From positions 1-64,000 of the forward strand of contig BLSF01000025.1 in the NCBI GenBank assembly GCA_012862575.1: 64,000 nucleotides of DNA, written 5' to 3'. Made by a program: the position numbers and the translations under genes. This stretch comes from Parietichytrium sp. I65-24A. Its lineage: Eukaryota; Sar; Bigyra; Thraustochytrida; Thraustochytriidae. Positions 48,646 to 59,260 of the stretch are shown one piece after another. Every line of letters begins with the position of its first letter. Position 1 is the first letter of the stretch. Below the pieces are notes generated by a model, which was not told where the DNA came from, did not search any database, and saw only the letters and a program-made list of their open reading frames with translations.

Positions 48646-51600
48646 AATTGCGCCAGATGACGCTTGCGCCCGAAAGGTCGCCCTCACCCGACACTTGTCA
48701 CAGCTCAATTCGGCCATGTATACATACAGACAAGCCTATGGTGATTTGAGCGCAATGTACGCGTCTGTGCGTAATCTTGCCGCTCTGCATAACTTTTAGG
48801 AACCTCATATCCTCTAAAAGCTTCGAAATTTGATTATTCAGTTATTTAAAACAAACTTTGCGCATGATGCGATTCTTGTGTCTCCAAGGAAGCTTGAAGA
48901 ATAGAGGCTTCAAAAAAAGAATGCGAAGAGCGTGTCTTTGAGGTAATGGTGAAAAGAAGAAAAAGAATAGATTAGCGATTTTTTATGCAGGGCAGGTAAA
49001 TGATTGTGTGTAGGCAGAAACAGATTCGTGATCTTCTATCCATTGGCATCCCGGCCAAGGGTGATGCAACAGGTATCAATACGGGGAAACAGGAGGAAAT
49101 TATACGTACAACGCGAGGAAGGTCCCCTCAAACACTTCACAATCGACGTCAGTTGCAGAAAAGAAAAGAGAAAGACTCATTCCTTCTGCCTCACCTCTAC
49201 GTGAGTTTATATGTTGTCAATTGGCGAAGGAGTGTACACCGGGAGCTCCTTCGATGCGTTGATCCGCCCTCTTGTGCGAGAGCGCGCTTCCCGCAACACC
49301 TCGGTTTGGTTATTTGTTGGCGGCACGGATTCTTGTCCATCTTGGAGCCTGAAAATCGGGAGGTCGAGTGATGTAGAAAACCGCCTTCGAACCAGTCTCC
49401 CCCGTCCAGCATCAACCACGAGATCCTTCGCCCCGCGACTGGAGTGAGCTGCCACTGCCTGCGGCACCCTTGTGAAGCACTGCCCAACCATCTTCGAAGC
49501 CCTTTAATAGATAGCGAGGTTCAGCTTTCCTTATCTTGGAGTTGCTCCTTGCAGCTGCCAATTTGAGGTTTGGCTCTCGTGTAAACCTCCTGTGACCGAA
49601 TTGGCGGTTGCCTTTTAGACAATCTTAGGGTTCACCTATTGACTCTATTGCAACTCCCTAGCAATGCCATCCTTTGAGAGTGGAGACGAGGAAGAGGAAC
49701 GGAGAGGAGAGGGAAGGAGGAGGTGGAGGAAGAGGAAGTAGGAGGAAGGAAAGAGGAAGGAGCAAGGAGATGTGTTGGTTGGATGGTTGGTTAATAGACT
49801 CGATTTCGCATGTTCGCAGTCTGCGCGGAAAAACAGAAAAACAAAGAGAGAATGAGTAAAAGGAGAAAGCTTGCAGGTCCTGTGTTAGAGAGTTTACCTG
49901 TTCTGAATTCTGATGCTTCCAAATGCATGTGCCGCTCCTTGGCGGCTCTTTGACTCTGGGCTCTCTCTCTCTACCTCTCTTTCTGAGATGTAAATGACCA
50001 ACTTCCACTCTTGGTGCTGGGGACTGGGACTCCAGACAGTCTACGAGATCTGTAACATTCTGTAACATTGAATACGGATGATCATTAACAGGGAAGATTA
50101 GGACTAGCGTGAATAGCTTCTCGATTTCTCGTGAGGCCCTATCACCTTGGTGCGAGTGTGTAATTCGGTGCCACCGAGGTAATCCAGCGGCCCAAAGCTT
50201 GTGCACAGTGGAGAATAGAAAATGGAAGATGGTAAAGCTTTTGTTCGGGCAGGAATGAAAGTCGCGGACATGAGCTGAGTAAACATCCTTGAGATGTAGA
50301 GGTGTTCAAGGCTCGACTGGGGCAGTAGCGATCCACGTACTCACAGTGAGCGGGTGGCGCCTGCTTTGGGTTTGCTTTGGTACCATGAAGATGTTACAAT
50401 GAGAGGTGTTGACAGTGCAAAGCAGCTTGTCAACACAGTTAGAACGAAAGCACTTCCTCAGCAATACCTAGCGACCACGGAACTCGGGGGAGCGACAGGA
50501 CGCCTCAAAGCTTTGCGACTCCCCCATTGGCGACCAAACAGTGGTACCCCTTTCGAAGCAAACAGTTGTCCCAGCGACAGCGAGGAAAGCGAATTCATGC
50601 TCCAAATAGAGCGCTTACATTTTTGACGCCACGGTCTCGCCGATGCTCAAAATTTCCCAGAAGTGCAGCAATGATACAATCACCTGTTCTGTGAACTTCG
50701 GAGAGTCAAAGTATTTGGCGCTCTGATCCTAAGCACCCTCTCCCTGATATATATATTATTTCTTTTTTGAGTCGAAAAAAAGCTGGGTCTTGACGTGAGT
50801 ACCGATACCATTCCGCTGATTCTCATGGTACGGTAACTGTACAACCTCCTGAGCTAGCAGAGCTTGCGGTGAGTGGGTTCTGATCCGATCAAGTCCATGT
50901 CGCGTTGTGCAAAATGAAGGAGCAATTGTGACCGACTTGTCCAAGATCCGCAGCGACGAAGAAAAAAGCTGCCTTGTGCCCTGTGGCATGTCCAAAATTT
51001 CCCAAAGTTGCTCTGTCTTTCACATTGTGCCGATCAATTCGCAATAGCCCTTGGAAGCGTTGGAAAAGCACGTTACCGGTGAGAGTGCTAATTGAGAATA
51101 GCGGTACCAGTAAGACAATACAACACAGCGTACATTTTTCAGTGGTGCATTTTGAGTAGATTTTGCAGTTAGATGATTTCCATGAGTATCAAGATAGCTC
51201 CACCTCCTCTATGCATCGTGCTCTCTTGATCCAAAAAAGTACACGCAGAGACGGGACAATCTTCTCCGCCGGGTCTCCCAAAAAAATGGGACTGTACCAG
51301 CAACCAGTAATCCTTTCGTGCCGTGTCGTACAAATCTTCCCACTCGAACATCCGCTGGCTCTGCAATGTTGTTGTTTTCAAGAGCATGTTCACGGTCAGT
51401 CGTCGTCTCTTTAGCTCCTCAAAGCCGTGTTCGCAGTAAATTTGGTCGTTTTCTTCTCTTTGACTCGTTTTCTCTCAAGGCGAAGTCCGGGACAGTTGAA
51501 ACCCTATTTGCCGCTACCATTCTATTATTAATATTTCTAGGGATAGAAAACGCTTCAAACGGCATTACTCGGCAGATATAGTATACGCTGTAGTCTATAC

Positions 51601-54369
51601 ATACCTACTACAAAGATTGGAACGGCGCTAACACTTCAGGTACCGAGAATAGGACCGCTTGAATTTGTATAAGATTTGGCACTATAAGATTCCGATAGCT
51701 GTATGTAAGGGCGTGCATTGTACCTTGTAGTACCGTTAGAGCACCGTTAAAATTGCCAATTGCTACTGTGCATAGTAGGAAGCAGTAGCACTGGCATTGT
51801 GAGAGCTGTGCACAACTGTCTCTACTTGCTTGGTCGTTGAGTTTGTTTCTTACTGTTAGTACTATTCTTCAGTGTAGGCTTTATGTACCGTTTTTCAATC
51901 TCGCTTGCACACATCGGTGCCGGTGATACCGGGAACGCAGGAGAGCTTGTTTACAAACATTGATCAACTTACTCACTGTCAAAAAAGAACGGGAAATGCA
52001 GAATTCAGAATAATTCACTGTCAGAGAATTCGCTTCTTTCTAAATTCGCAGGCAGTTTATGCACTTCCTCTCCTTCGTAGAACTACCTAGAGCGGCGGTT
52101 CAGCTATTCTAAATTTTTCTCTAGAGGAAGTAGTAAGCATTACAGAGCTAGCTAAGTTCTGTATCTCGGAAAGAGCGATTTCTCATCCGGCCGCGGTTTT
52201 GTCCAGATTTATTGGCCGACACATCATCCCCTTACATACAGAATTAGTCAACTTACCTCACTACTCCTGAAGAAGAACACAGTACAAGTATACTGTCATT
52301 GAGAACCGACTCATCATGCAAGTCCCTCTTCCTTCTTCTTGATATTCGGAAAGTTTGAGAAGGAGAAGCTGCTTGGTTGCTCTTGGACGGTCATTCAGGA
52401 TGATCTTGATTCTTGACGAAGCAGGAGGAGCAAAAAGAGACCCCAACCCTTCCTTTTTCCTCTAACACCATCTACGATAAATGGTGGGCTGATTCACACA
52501 TCCACTGTAGCTTCTAAGAGCGAATACATTTGATCCAACTTGAAAAGCGCATGCATCGCCATATCATTCAAGACTTTGCGACACCTTCAACAGTCGCCTC
52601 CCTATTGTTGCTGATAAATGGATTATAAAGCTCATCCTTCTCAGAAGTGGAGGAAACAAGACAACGTTGAGAAAGCAAGAGGGCAAGCTGCCTGCTTTAA
52701 GAGGTGATTCATCCCGCAACTAGGGTAGCTGATCGAGGGGGCGCTTCATGCTGAAAACTATAGCGTTGATTCTCCCTCAGTCCAACTTCTCACGTGACCA
52801 TTCCTCCACCTCCGAGACATCAGAATTTGCTCTATCTTCTACACTAGACTGCCAACCTTGATTTGATCTCCTATTGTCAACTAGTTTCACAGTTGAAGAT
52901 CTGTGATGCACTATGCACTATTACCACCATGCGCAGAAGTCGACTCACAGTTGGTCTTCGACAGGTTGCCTGTCGATCACAACTCGTTGTCACAACCTGA
53001 TAATCAAGATTAACCGCGCTTATCTGGCGCTAAGGCTTACCCTCCTTGCCTATCCTTGCCTTGCACCACGAGAGAGCCATGAAGAAGCTGTTATTGGATG
53101 AATGTGTCACCAGGGCACTCGAATGACCAGCATTTGGAATTCGGGAATCCATGCCCAGGAGTCTTGACTGGATATCTTGATCTTCTGAAAGCTAAATTTT
53201 GGCTTCTACATCTGAGGTTGAGAGCACGAGGCAATTCGCGCTAGGAAACTGCTGCCAGTCTTACCGAGAGTTCGTGAGGGAGTGATGGGACTTGACCTAC
53301 TCATAGCTTTCTTTTTTGAGCTAGTGAAGTGCCCCTTCATTGAAGGATCGACCCGTCCCACTCATTTCAGGTGTTGGGGAGGGTTTAAGTCCTGTGTAGA
53401 GTAAAGCCTATATCAAGAAGCAACAGCTGGAGCACTTCCTGGCTGGGCCCTCAAGCGGAAGATTGTGGCGTGAAGTTTTAGTATAAGTCGGTTATTTTGA
53501 CCGAAGGAGTAAGAAAGCCATGTAGAAATTGGTACTCATTAACAAGTGAAAGACCTTGCCCAGATCAGAGGCGGAGCCGACACCATGTTGGGAAATCGGG
53601 GAGTTTGAAGCAGGAAAACCAGGTAGGGTCTCGATTCACACATTTGCAGGTTCGGGTTTCTTGGGATTTTTCGGGGCGGTAGGAAGAGAATTGGACTTGG
53701 ACATTGCACAGCTATAAATCTCTATCTGGTAGTAGAGAGCGAGCTTGTAACTCTGGGCAAATACGATTTAAGCGTGGGGAAACAAAAATGTGAAGGCAAG
53801 TTAGCAGTCATTTTGCTACAATGTTTGGTCCCTAGGTAAGCAAAATATGCTAACTGTGAAGAGGATAGCAAACATGGATGCCAATCAATCACATCGACAA
53901 TCTGATGAGTCGAATTTCGAAGAAAACGTTGGAAGATCGCCAAAGTCACTCTTGCCAGGAAAGTATGGCACGCTATGCTAAGAGCCTTCCAACTTTAACC
54001 TTGAGCCATATCTGTCAGCCCACTTAGGCGCAAGATCTAGCTAGGTTAAAGCACTGATCACTATGGTAGCACAAACGAACAAAGTTCTATTCATGATCAA
54101 ATAGAACAACGAACAAACAGAACGAAAGAACGCGGGAAGGAAAGATTACTAGCAAAGATTACCAGTGCTAGTACTCAACAGACGTCTGCCTGTGTCCGCG
54201 AGTACGCTTTCGAGTACGCTTTCAAAGTACGTTACGCGCGCGAGTGGCAATACTTTGAAAGAGGGAGCGACAAGGAGCCACAGCAGCAAGCCAAAGTCAG
54301 CAACCAAGTGACCCAGCAGCAAGAGAGAAAGATAGAAAGAAAGCAAGAAAGAGAGAGAGAGAGAGAGAG

Positions 54370-54400
<31 letters not shown>

Positions 54401-54557
54401 AGTGTCCTCGTTCCGTGCTATTTTAAACCAGCTGTGCTATTGTGTGAGGGAGCTGAGAAAGTGGTCCATTATTAGATCTTGGCGCGGTGAAAGCGTTCGA
54501 GCAAGCGGTGTTGTGAGCTGGAGTTGGAGCAGGTGATGGTGGTGGGCTCACGGCGTG
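48646..54557. other. 5.9-kb region without a convincing gene
   Basis: The longest gene-free stretch of the window. Frames are short and many are broken. Possible decayed coding fragments on the minus strand are at about 50756-51071 and 51169-51393 (one reads FEWEDLYDTARKDYWLL), but I cannot identify them. Words TGACAGTGAG (reverse, 51972-51981) and TGACAGTGAA (reverse, 52014-52023) lie here, about 33 bp apart. No repeat family, tRNA or structured RNA is apparent. Confidence 0.5.
54321..54401. promoter_or_regulatory. GA-rich tract upstream of the Pumilio gene
   Basis: About 80 bp of GA/GAAA purine repeats ending 157 bp before the ATG at 54558; the longest such tract here. Probably promoter or 5' leader, by analogy with other genes in the window. 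Confidence 0.4.
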
Positions 54558-56465
54558 ATGTTTGGAGATGGCGCGTTTAGGTTCGGAGCGAGCGCTGGAG
54601 CCGCGCAAGATGACCCGTTGAATGCGTGGGCGGGATGGAATTTTGACAGTCTTTTGGAGCAGCAGCAAACCGAAGGTGCCCAAGACGGCGCAGCAAAGGA
54701 CGGAGATGTGGGCAATGGGGAAAGTGCGTCATGGAACTCGTCCAGGTTCTTGCCAGGGTTCTCGGGGACAGGATTCGGGCCATCTAGCGGTCAAGTGAGC
54801 CCTTTTGCGAACCAGCTTTTTGCGAGTCCCTCTCTGGGCCACTCGAGCTTGCAGCTGGACAATATATTTGATCAGAATCAGATCCAAGCGCAGATGGGCG
54901 GCGGCTCTCTGCAAATGGCTGAGCCACAGCCTCCGAGGCGGTCAGGGACCATCCAGCAGGAGATCGATGATCTACGATCTATGCTCCTGGCTCGGCGGAA
55001 GAAGCTTCAAGATTCACGAGCAAACTTGGAGAGCAGTCTAACTAGCTCCCCGGCTCCATTCAACATCGACCAGGAACTGGCGAGGCTTGGTGCGACGTAT
55101 CATATCTCAAGCTCCGACGCAAATGTAGACGTTGACCAGATGCTAGAGAGACTCAAGTCACAGACTCCTCAGCAGCACCAGCAATTAAACATGGGTATGG
55201 GTGGGGCCGGTGCAAAGAGTGACATGTCTGCAAACCGCTCTGGCCAGCGAAACTTCACGCCGACCCGTGGGAATGCTGCAAAGACCTCTGGGGCCTCCCT
55301 ATTCACGGAAGAAGACGCGGCTCGCGACAACAGCAATTCTGCTCGCGCTAATGCACAACAGGACAAGGGAGGAGATATCTTGCCGACGATTCGGACAGTT
55401 CAGGGCAGTCAGCGGATTCAAAGGTCCCTCACCCGTCTGGCAGAACTTAAGGAACAAGGACAACACACCTCAGAGTATCAGCAACTTGCTGCCTACGCCA
55501 AAAACATATTTATCAGCACTCAAACGCAGCTGGGCAAGCTTCTCACACACCGATCTGCCAACTATGCAATCTCCAAGCTCTTCGAAGTGCTTGAACCTTT
55601 CGAAAGGTATAAATTCCTTTGCGAAATTCAAGTGAGATTGTGTCGTATATGCCGGCATCAGCACGGCACGTTTGCGCTCCAAAAGATTATATCGGCAATT
55701 TCCAATGTCGAGCATATTGACCTCGTGGTGAAAGGCTTAAAGGGAGAAGTCAGGGCTCTCGCGCTTGACCAGAACGCCACGTTCACCTTGCAAAAACTAC
55801 TTTCAGCCACGATTTTGGCGGACAACTCGGAGCTTGTGCGTGCCTTTCTCTTCTTGTCTGGAACACCACCAAGGCCGGACACCCGCTATACCCCAGAGGA
55901 CACCGACTTTCTCTACAAGGCCGCTATCAACAAGCATGGGGCCATGTTTTTAACCGTTTTACTGCGAAAGACTAGCGACAAAGACTTCGCAATGGCTGTC
56001 AACCTTCTCTTGCCCAACCTTGTTGGTGTCGCTTGCGACATGTACGGTAACTATGTTGTGCAGCTCGCCCTTGAGCGAAGCTCCAACAGCTCCAACGACT
56101 GGATGGTGGAGTCTATTGTGGCACAACTCACCACTCCGTGCAGTACACTCGTGCATATGGCAACCAATGATTATGGTGTCAAGGTGCTCTTGTCTTCACT
56201 TTCGCTCAGTGCGCACATTAGGGGCCTAGTCACAAAGCGGCTCTTCTCGCAAGACGCTCTTGAGTTTCTGCAAACTTTGATGTTCCACACGGAAGCCTCG
56301 ACTTTACTCAAGCGCTCTGTCCGGTTAGAAACGAATGTGCAAATTCGCCAACAATATCTAGAACCTCTCTGGGCCGTGCTACAGTCTATACCGAACGGTG
56401 CAGGCCACACCGAATACGACAAATGGGTCAACTTTCTCCAGCGTCTTGCGAACGGCCAAGTATGA
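54558..56465 (+). CDS. Pumilio-family (PUF) RNA-binding protein
   Basis: 635 residues from the ATG at 54558. The N-terminal half is low-complexity, Gln/Ser/Gly-rich and probably disordered. From about residue 324 to 620 it shows consecutive Pumilio-type helical repeats: LLTHRSANYAISKLFEVL, CRHQHGTFALQKIIS, LDQNATFTLQKLLS, INKHGAMFLTVLL, CDMYGNYVVQLALE and TNDYGVKVLLSSL. The aromatic/Asn-Tyr-Val positions that contact bases (for example GNYVVQ) are present. PUF proteins bind specific sequences in mRNA 3' regions and usually lower translation or stability. Because several repeats have atypical contact residues (GAMFLTV, ATFTLQK), the target may differ from the classic UGUA element. Intronless, preceded by a long GA tract. 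Confidence 0.87.
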   Translation: MFGDGAFRFGASAGAAQDDPLNAWAGWNFDSLLEQQQTEGAQDGAAKDGDVGNGESASWNSSRFLPGFSGTGFGPSSGQVSPFANQLFASPSLGHSSLQLDNIFDQNQIQAQMGGGSLQMAEPQPPRRSGTIQQEIDDLRSMLLARRKKLQDSRANLESSLTSSPAPFNIDQELARLGATYHISSSDANVDVDQMLERLKSQTPQQHQQLNMGMGGAGAKSDMSANRSGQRNFTPTRGNAAKTSGASLFTEEDAARDNSNSARANAQQDKGGDILPTIRTVQGSQRIQRSLTRLAELKEQGQHTSEYQQLAAYAKNIFISTQTQLGKLLTHRSANYAISKLFEVLEPFERYKFLCEIQVRLCRICRHQHGTFALQKIISAISNVEHIDLVVKGLKGEVRALALDQNATFTLQKLLSATILADNSELVRAFLFLSGTPPRPDTRYTPEDTDFLYKAAINKHGAMFLTVLLRKTSDKDFAMAVNLLLPNLVGVACDMYGNYVVQLALERSSNSSNDWMVESIVAQLTTPCSTLVHMATNDYGVKVLLSSLSLSAHIRGLVTKRLFSQDALEFLQTLMFHTEASTLLKRSVRLETNVQIRQQYLEPLWAVLQSIPNGAGHTEYDKWVNFLQRLANGQV

Positions 56466-56835
56466 ATGTGCACAGGTGCAAAATATCCCTCGGGTGGCGT
56501 CGACTGTATGAAGAAGGACATGCTGAGACGCTTTGAGGAACGCCAAAACGGAACATGGTGTCACATCACCTTGCAACGCACGATGTTTGGCACGTGACAT
56601 TTCCACTCTTGCACTCTACTAGCCGGTTGATGTATGTTTGTGCCAGTGTTTACAGTTGTCTTATTCGTTGAAAATTGGCTGCTTAAACTAGAGAACGCGG
56701 AGTACCGACTTCCTCGTGTTGATTTTCCACCTCGTTAAAGCTCCAAAGTATTCGAAAGAAGGATACCGGTACACCAATTACAACTGAAGAAAGAAGTTTA
56801 TATGATTTTACACAATTGCAACGTATTTTCTCTAT
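56466..56835. other. Convergent 3' spacer
   Basis: 370 bp between the Pumilio gene end and the ceramidase gene end; no gene seen. Confidence 0.5.
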
Positions 56836-57612
56836 CTATTGCTTGATCTTGGATTTTACGTACGGCAGCAAGCCACCGACGTATTTCAAGGAAGGGTTTT
56901 TCCCTCGTTCTTTTGCCTGAAAGTATGCGATGGCCACAGGACCGACATAGCTAGCAAATCCCACACACACATGCCACCAAGCATGGCCCTCAAAGTTCAC
57001 TGGAAGATTTGTATTGATTTGATCGCAGAGATGCAAGTCAGTCATCCAGAACGCGACTCCAGTGAACCACGCCGCCACGTACAAAGAGATGAGCCTTTTC
57101 ACGATTGGCATATCTTTGAAATGGTGGTTGTACATGTACATGAGTCTGCCCGCAGAGAGGAAGCTCCAGGCAGCAAAGTAGAGTTGAAACCCGAGCACCC
57201 ACTCGTACTCCCAGTGCAAAATCGCAAATATCAAGTTGTGGACAGCGATGAGGGCCAACCACCATTTGGAGTCTGGGTAAGGAAGGCACTCACGGAACAG
57301 GGTGTAGCAAAATTGCGTAACGCCGATGATCATTGGGGTCTCGTCGAGCTGCTGAGCGGACTTGAGCAAGGTGCCGTGGAACGCAGCCGACCCGACGCCC
57401 ACAATGGCAATGACCCCAAAGAGAACCACGAGATCCGTGCTGTGCCCTTCCCTGAGGCACATGCGAATTCCAAAGACCGCAAAGATCACCAGGAAGATGT
57501 TGGAGATTGTGTTGAAGAACTCCGCAATGTAATGCGAATACACATAGTTCTTCTCGCACCAGTCTATCGACGCAGTGGGTTTGCCCCAGTACCCATATTC
57601 TGGTGCCTCCAT
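56836..57612 (-). CDS. Alkaline ceramidase (ACER3-like)
   Basis: 258 residues from the ATG at 57612, matching the family length; longer frames upstream lack another ATG. It hydrolyses ceramide to sphingosine and fatty acid in the ER/Golgi. The start GYWGKPTASIDWCEKNYVYSHYIAEF keeps the acidic/aromatic calcium-site residues Asp17, Trp18, Glu20, Asn22 and Glu31 seen in human ACER3. Zinc-site histidines are His79 (AAFHGTLL) and the pair in GHAWWHVCVG near residue 215. Seven hydrophobic helices are apparent, and the tail KYVGGLLPYVKSKIKQ is basic. Its product sphingosine is the substrate of the kinase at 42410-43975. Intronless. A 387-codon frame on the other strand here is a shadow. Confidence 0.93.
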   Translation of the reverse strand: MEAPEYGYWGKPTASIDWCEKNYVYSHYIAEFFNTISNIFLVIFAVFGIRMCLREGHSTDLVVLFGVIAIVGVGSAAFHGTLLKSAQQLDETPMIIGVTQFCYTLFRECLPYPDSKWWLALIAVHNLIFAILHWEYEWVLGFQLYFAAWSFLSAGRLMYMYNHHFKDMPIVKRLISLYVAAWFTGVAFWMTDLHLCDQINTNLPVNFEGHAWWHVCVGFASYVGPVAIAYFQAKERGKNPSLKYVGGLLPYVKSKIKQ

Positions 57613-59260
57613 TGTCCGCACCTTTTTCCGTCGCCAACAGCGATAGCAACGACCAGGCACCAAATGATCACTTGCTCCGAGCTGCCTTGCCGTGCCTCGC
57701 CTTCGCGCAACAACCTGCTCCTGGTCCGGCGGTCGCACTATCGAGTCTGCTGCGCGCTGTACTCTACACTGACCAAATGCGTTGGGGAAAGAAAGAAAGT
57801 CCAAACCTCAACCCCTTATAAGCTTATCCGACTAAACTCCGAGTCGCCAGCGAAGACATCGCATACTTCCATGCTCCTTTCTCTAGCCACCAGACACTGG
57901 AAAGAGTATCCACTGCATTTGGATCGCTGTAACCAGTTTACACCTTTCACGCACCGATACTCAGACTCAGTACTTGGTACAGAGTACTCCAAAACCCAAT
58001 GATTGACTGTGACTCTGAACAAAGAAGGTTGTGGCTGGCTCTGCATGGTTCTGCCTCTCTTTCAAGGTGAGCCAAGAGAGATCCTTTCAAGATCAATCAA
58101 GGCACCGTTGCGTTGTTGCGTTCCCAAACCTGATTGTTCTAATGCTGACGAACGCGTGCGCCAGCACGAGTTCACTGCTGGCTGATCTAACAGTAAATAC
58201 CAGTACATCGGAACTTTGACAGCTTGTAGCGGTATCTGTGGAGTACCTGGTACTGTCAATCCGCCCTAACGTGGCGTGGAGATATGTGAGACTCGTCACG
58301 GTGAGATACACAAGCTACGTTTCGATGGATTGCCTAATTTTTCTTGATCAAGGATAATTGAGACTAATTTCACAGCCTAAAAAATTCTTTGACGATTCAA
58401 TCAATCAAGAAGTTCTTCAGAAATGAAGAGGTACGAACATACTGACTCTGTTTGACTGTGAGTACGAGGTATATCCAAACGCTCCAAAACCCAAACGATG
58501 TGAGCCCACATTGCAAGAAAGTACTCAAGTGCTGTCTACTATACTAGGCACCCAGTGCCAGTACCACTGGGAAACAGAAAACTTACTTCGAATTAGTGAT
58601 CGTAGTGATCGCGCCGGCACATTCAAGGTCAGTCCCATCATCGCTCTCGCATTTCTTTCTCTCTTCGGGAGGTATAGGTAGTAGTACCCATGTAAACTTA
58701 CTCGCAGTCCCAGAAGTCTCAGTCTCCAGCAAGAGATAGCTTAGCAGAGAGAGAGAGAAACTAAAGGGGAGTCGGAAAAAGTATGCCACCTCTTACACAG
58801 TATGGGCGTCTAAATGGGGAGGTAGTGGAGAGAAAACCAGAGTTTGGGATGGCTTGGTTGGGTTGACACCCTGGGCCAGTGTACTATTACTGGGTGAGCT
58901 GGGTGTGCGAGACTTGAGCGTGGTGATTCGGGAACTTGCACGGACTGGAACGAGTCGGAAAAGGTCAATGATTGAATGAATGAATGAATGGAACAAGTCA
59001 AGAGGACGATTTTATTTACCCTGCTTCTGAGCTTGCAAGTAAGACAGAATCTTTTTTTTGGTACTGTACGTGTTCATTTCATTTGTCCAATGGAGACACA
59101 GTTAAGAAAAGATCTGATTCGCCTGAACTGAGGGGCTCATGCAATGCTTCGCACTGTTGTCGGGAACTGAAACGTAAAGTTCCAAAAGAAGAGCTCGGAC
59201 CCATGGGACCCCGTTGTCTGGAAAAATGTCCTGTTTGCGTAGTGCAAAATCGTGCAACAC
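57613..59260. other. Spacer upstream of ceramidase and 3' of CCDC77
   Basis: No gene recognised. TGACTGTGAC lies at 58004-58013 (392 bp before the ceramidase start) and TGACTGTGAG at 58453-58462. GTAC palindromes occur at about 57960-57988 and 58240-58255, and GAAT repeats at about 58975-58990. Confidence 0.5.

Noticed and set aside
56839-58002. 387-codon plus frame over the ceramidase gene
   Set aside because: Shadow; the minus-strand frame has the full set of ceramidase site residues.
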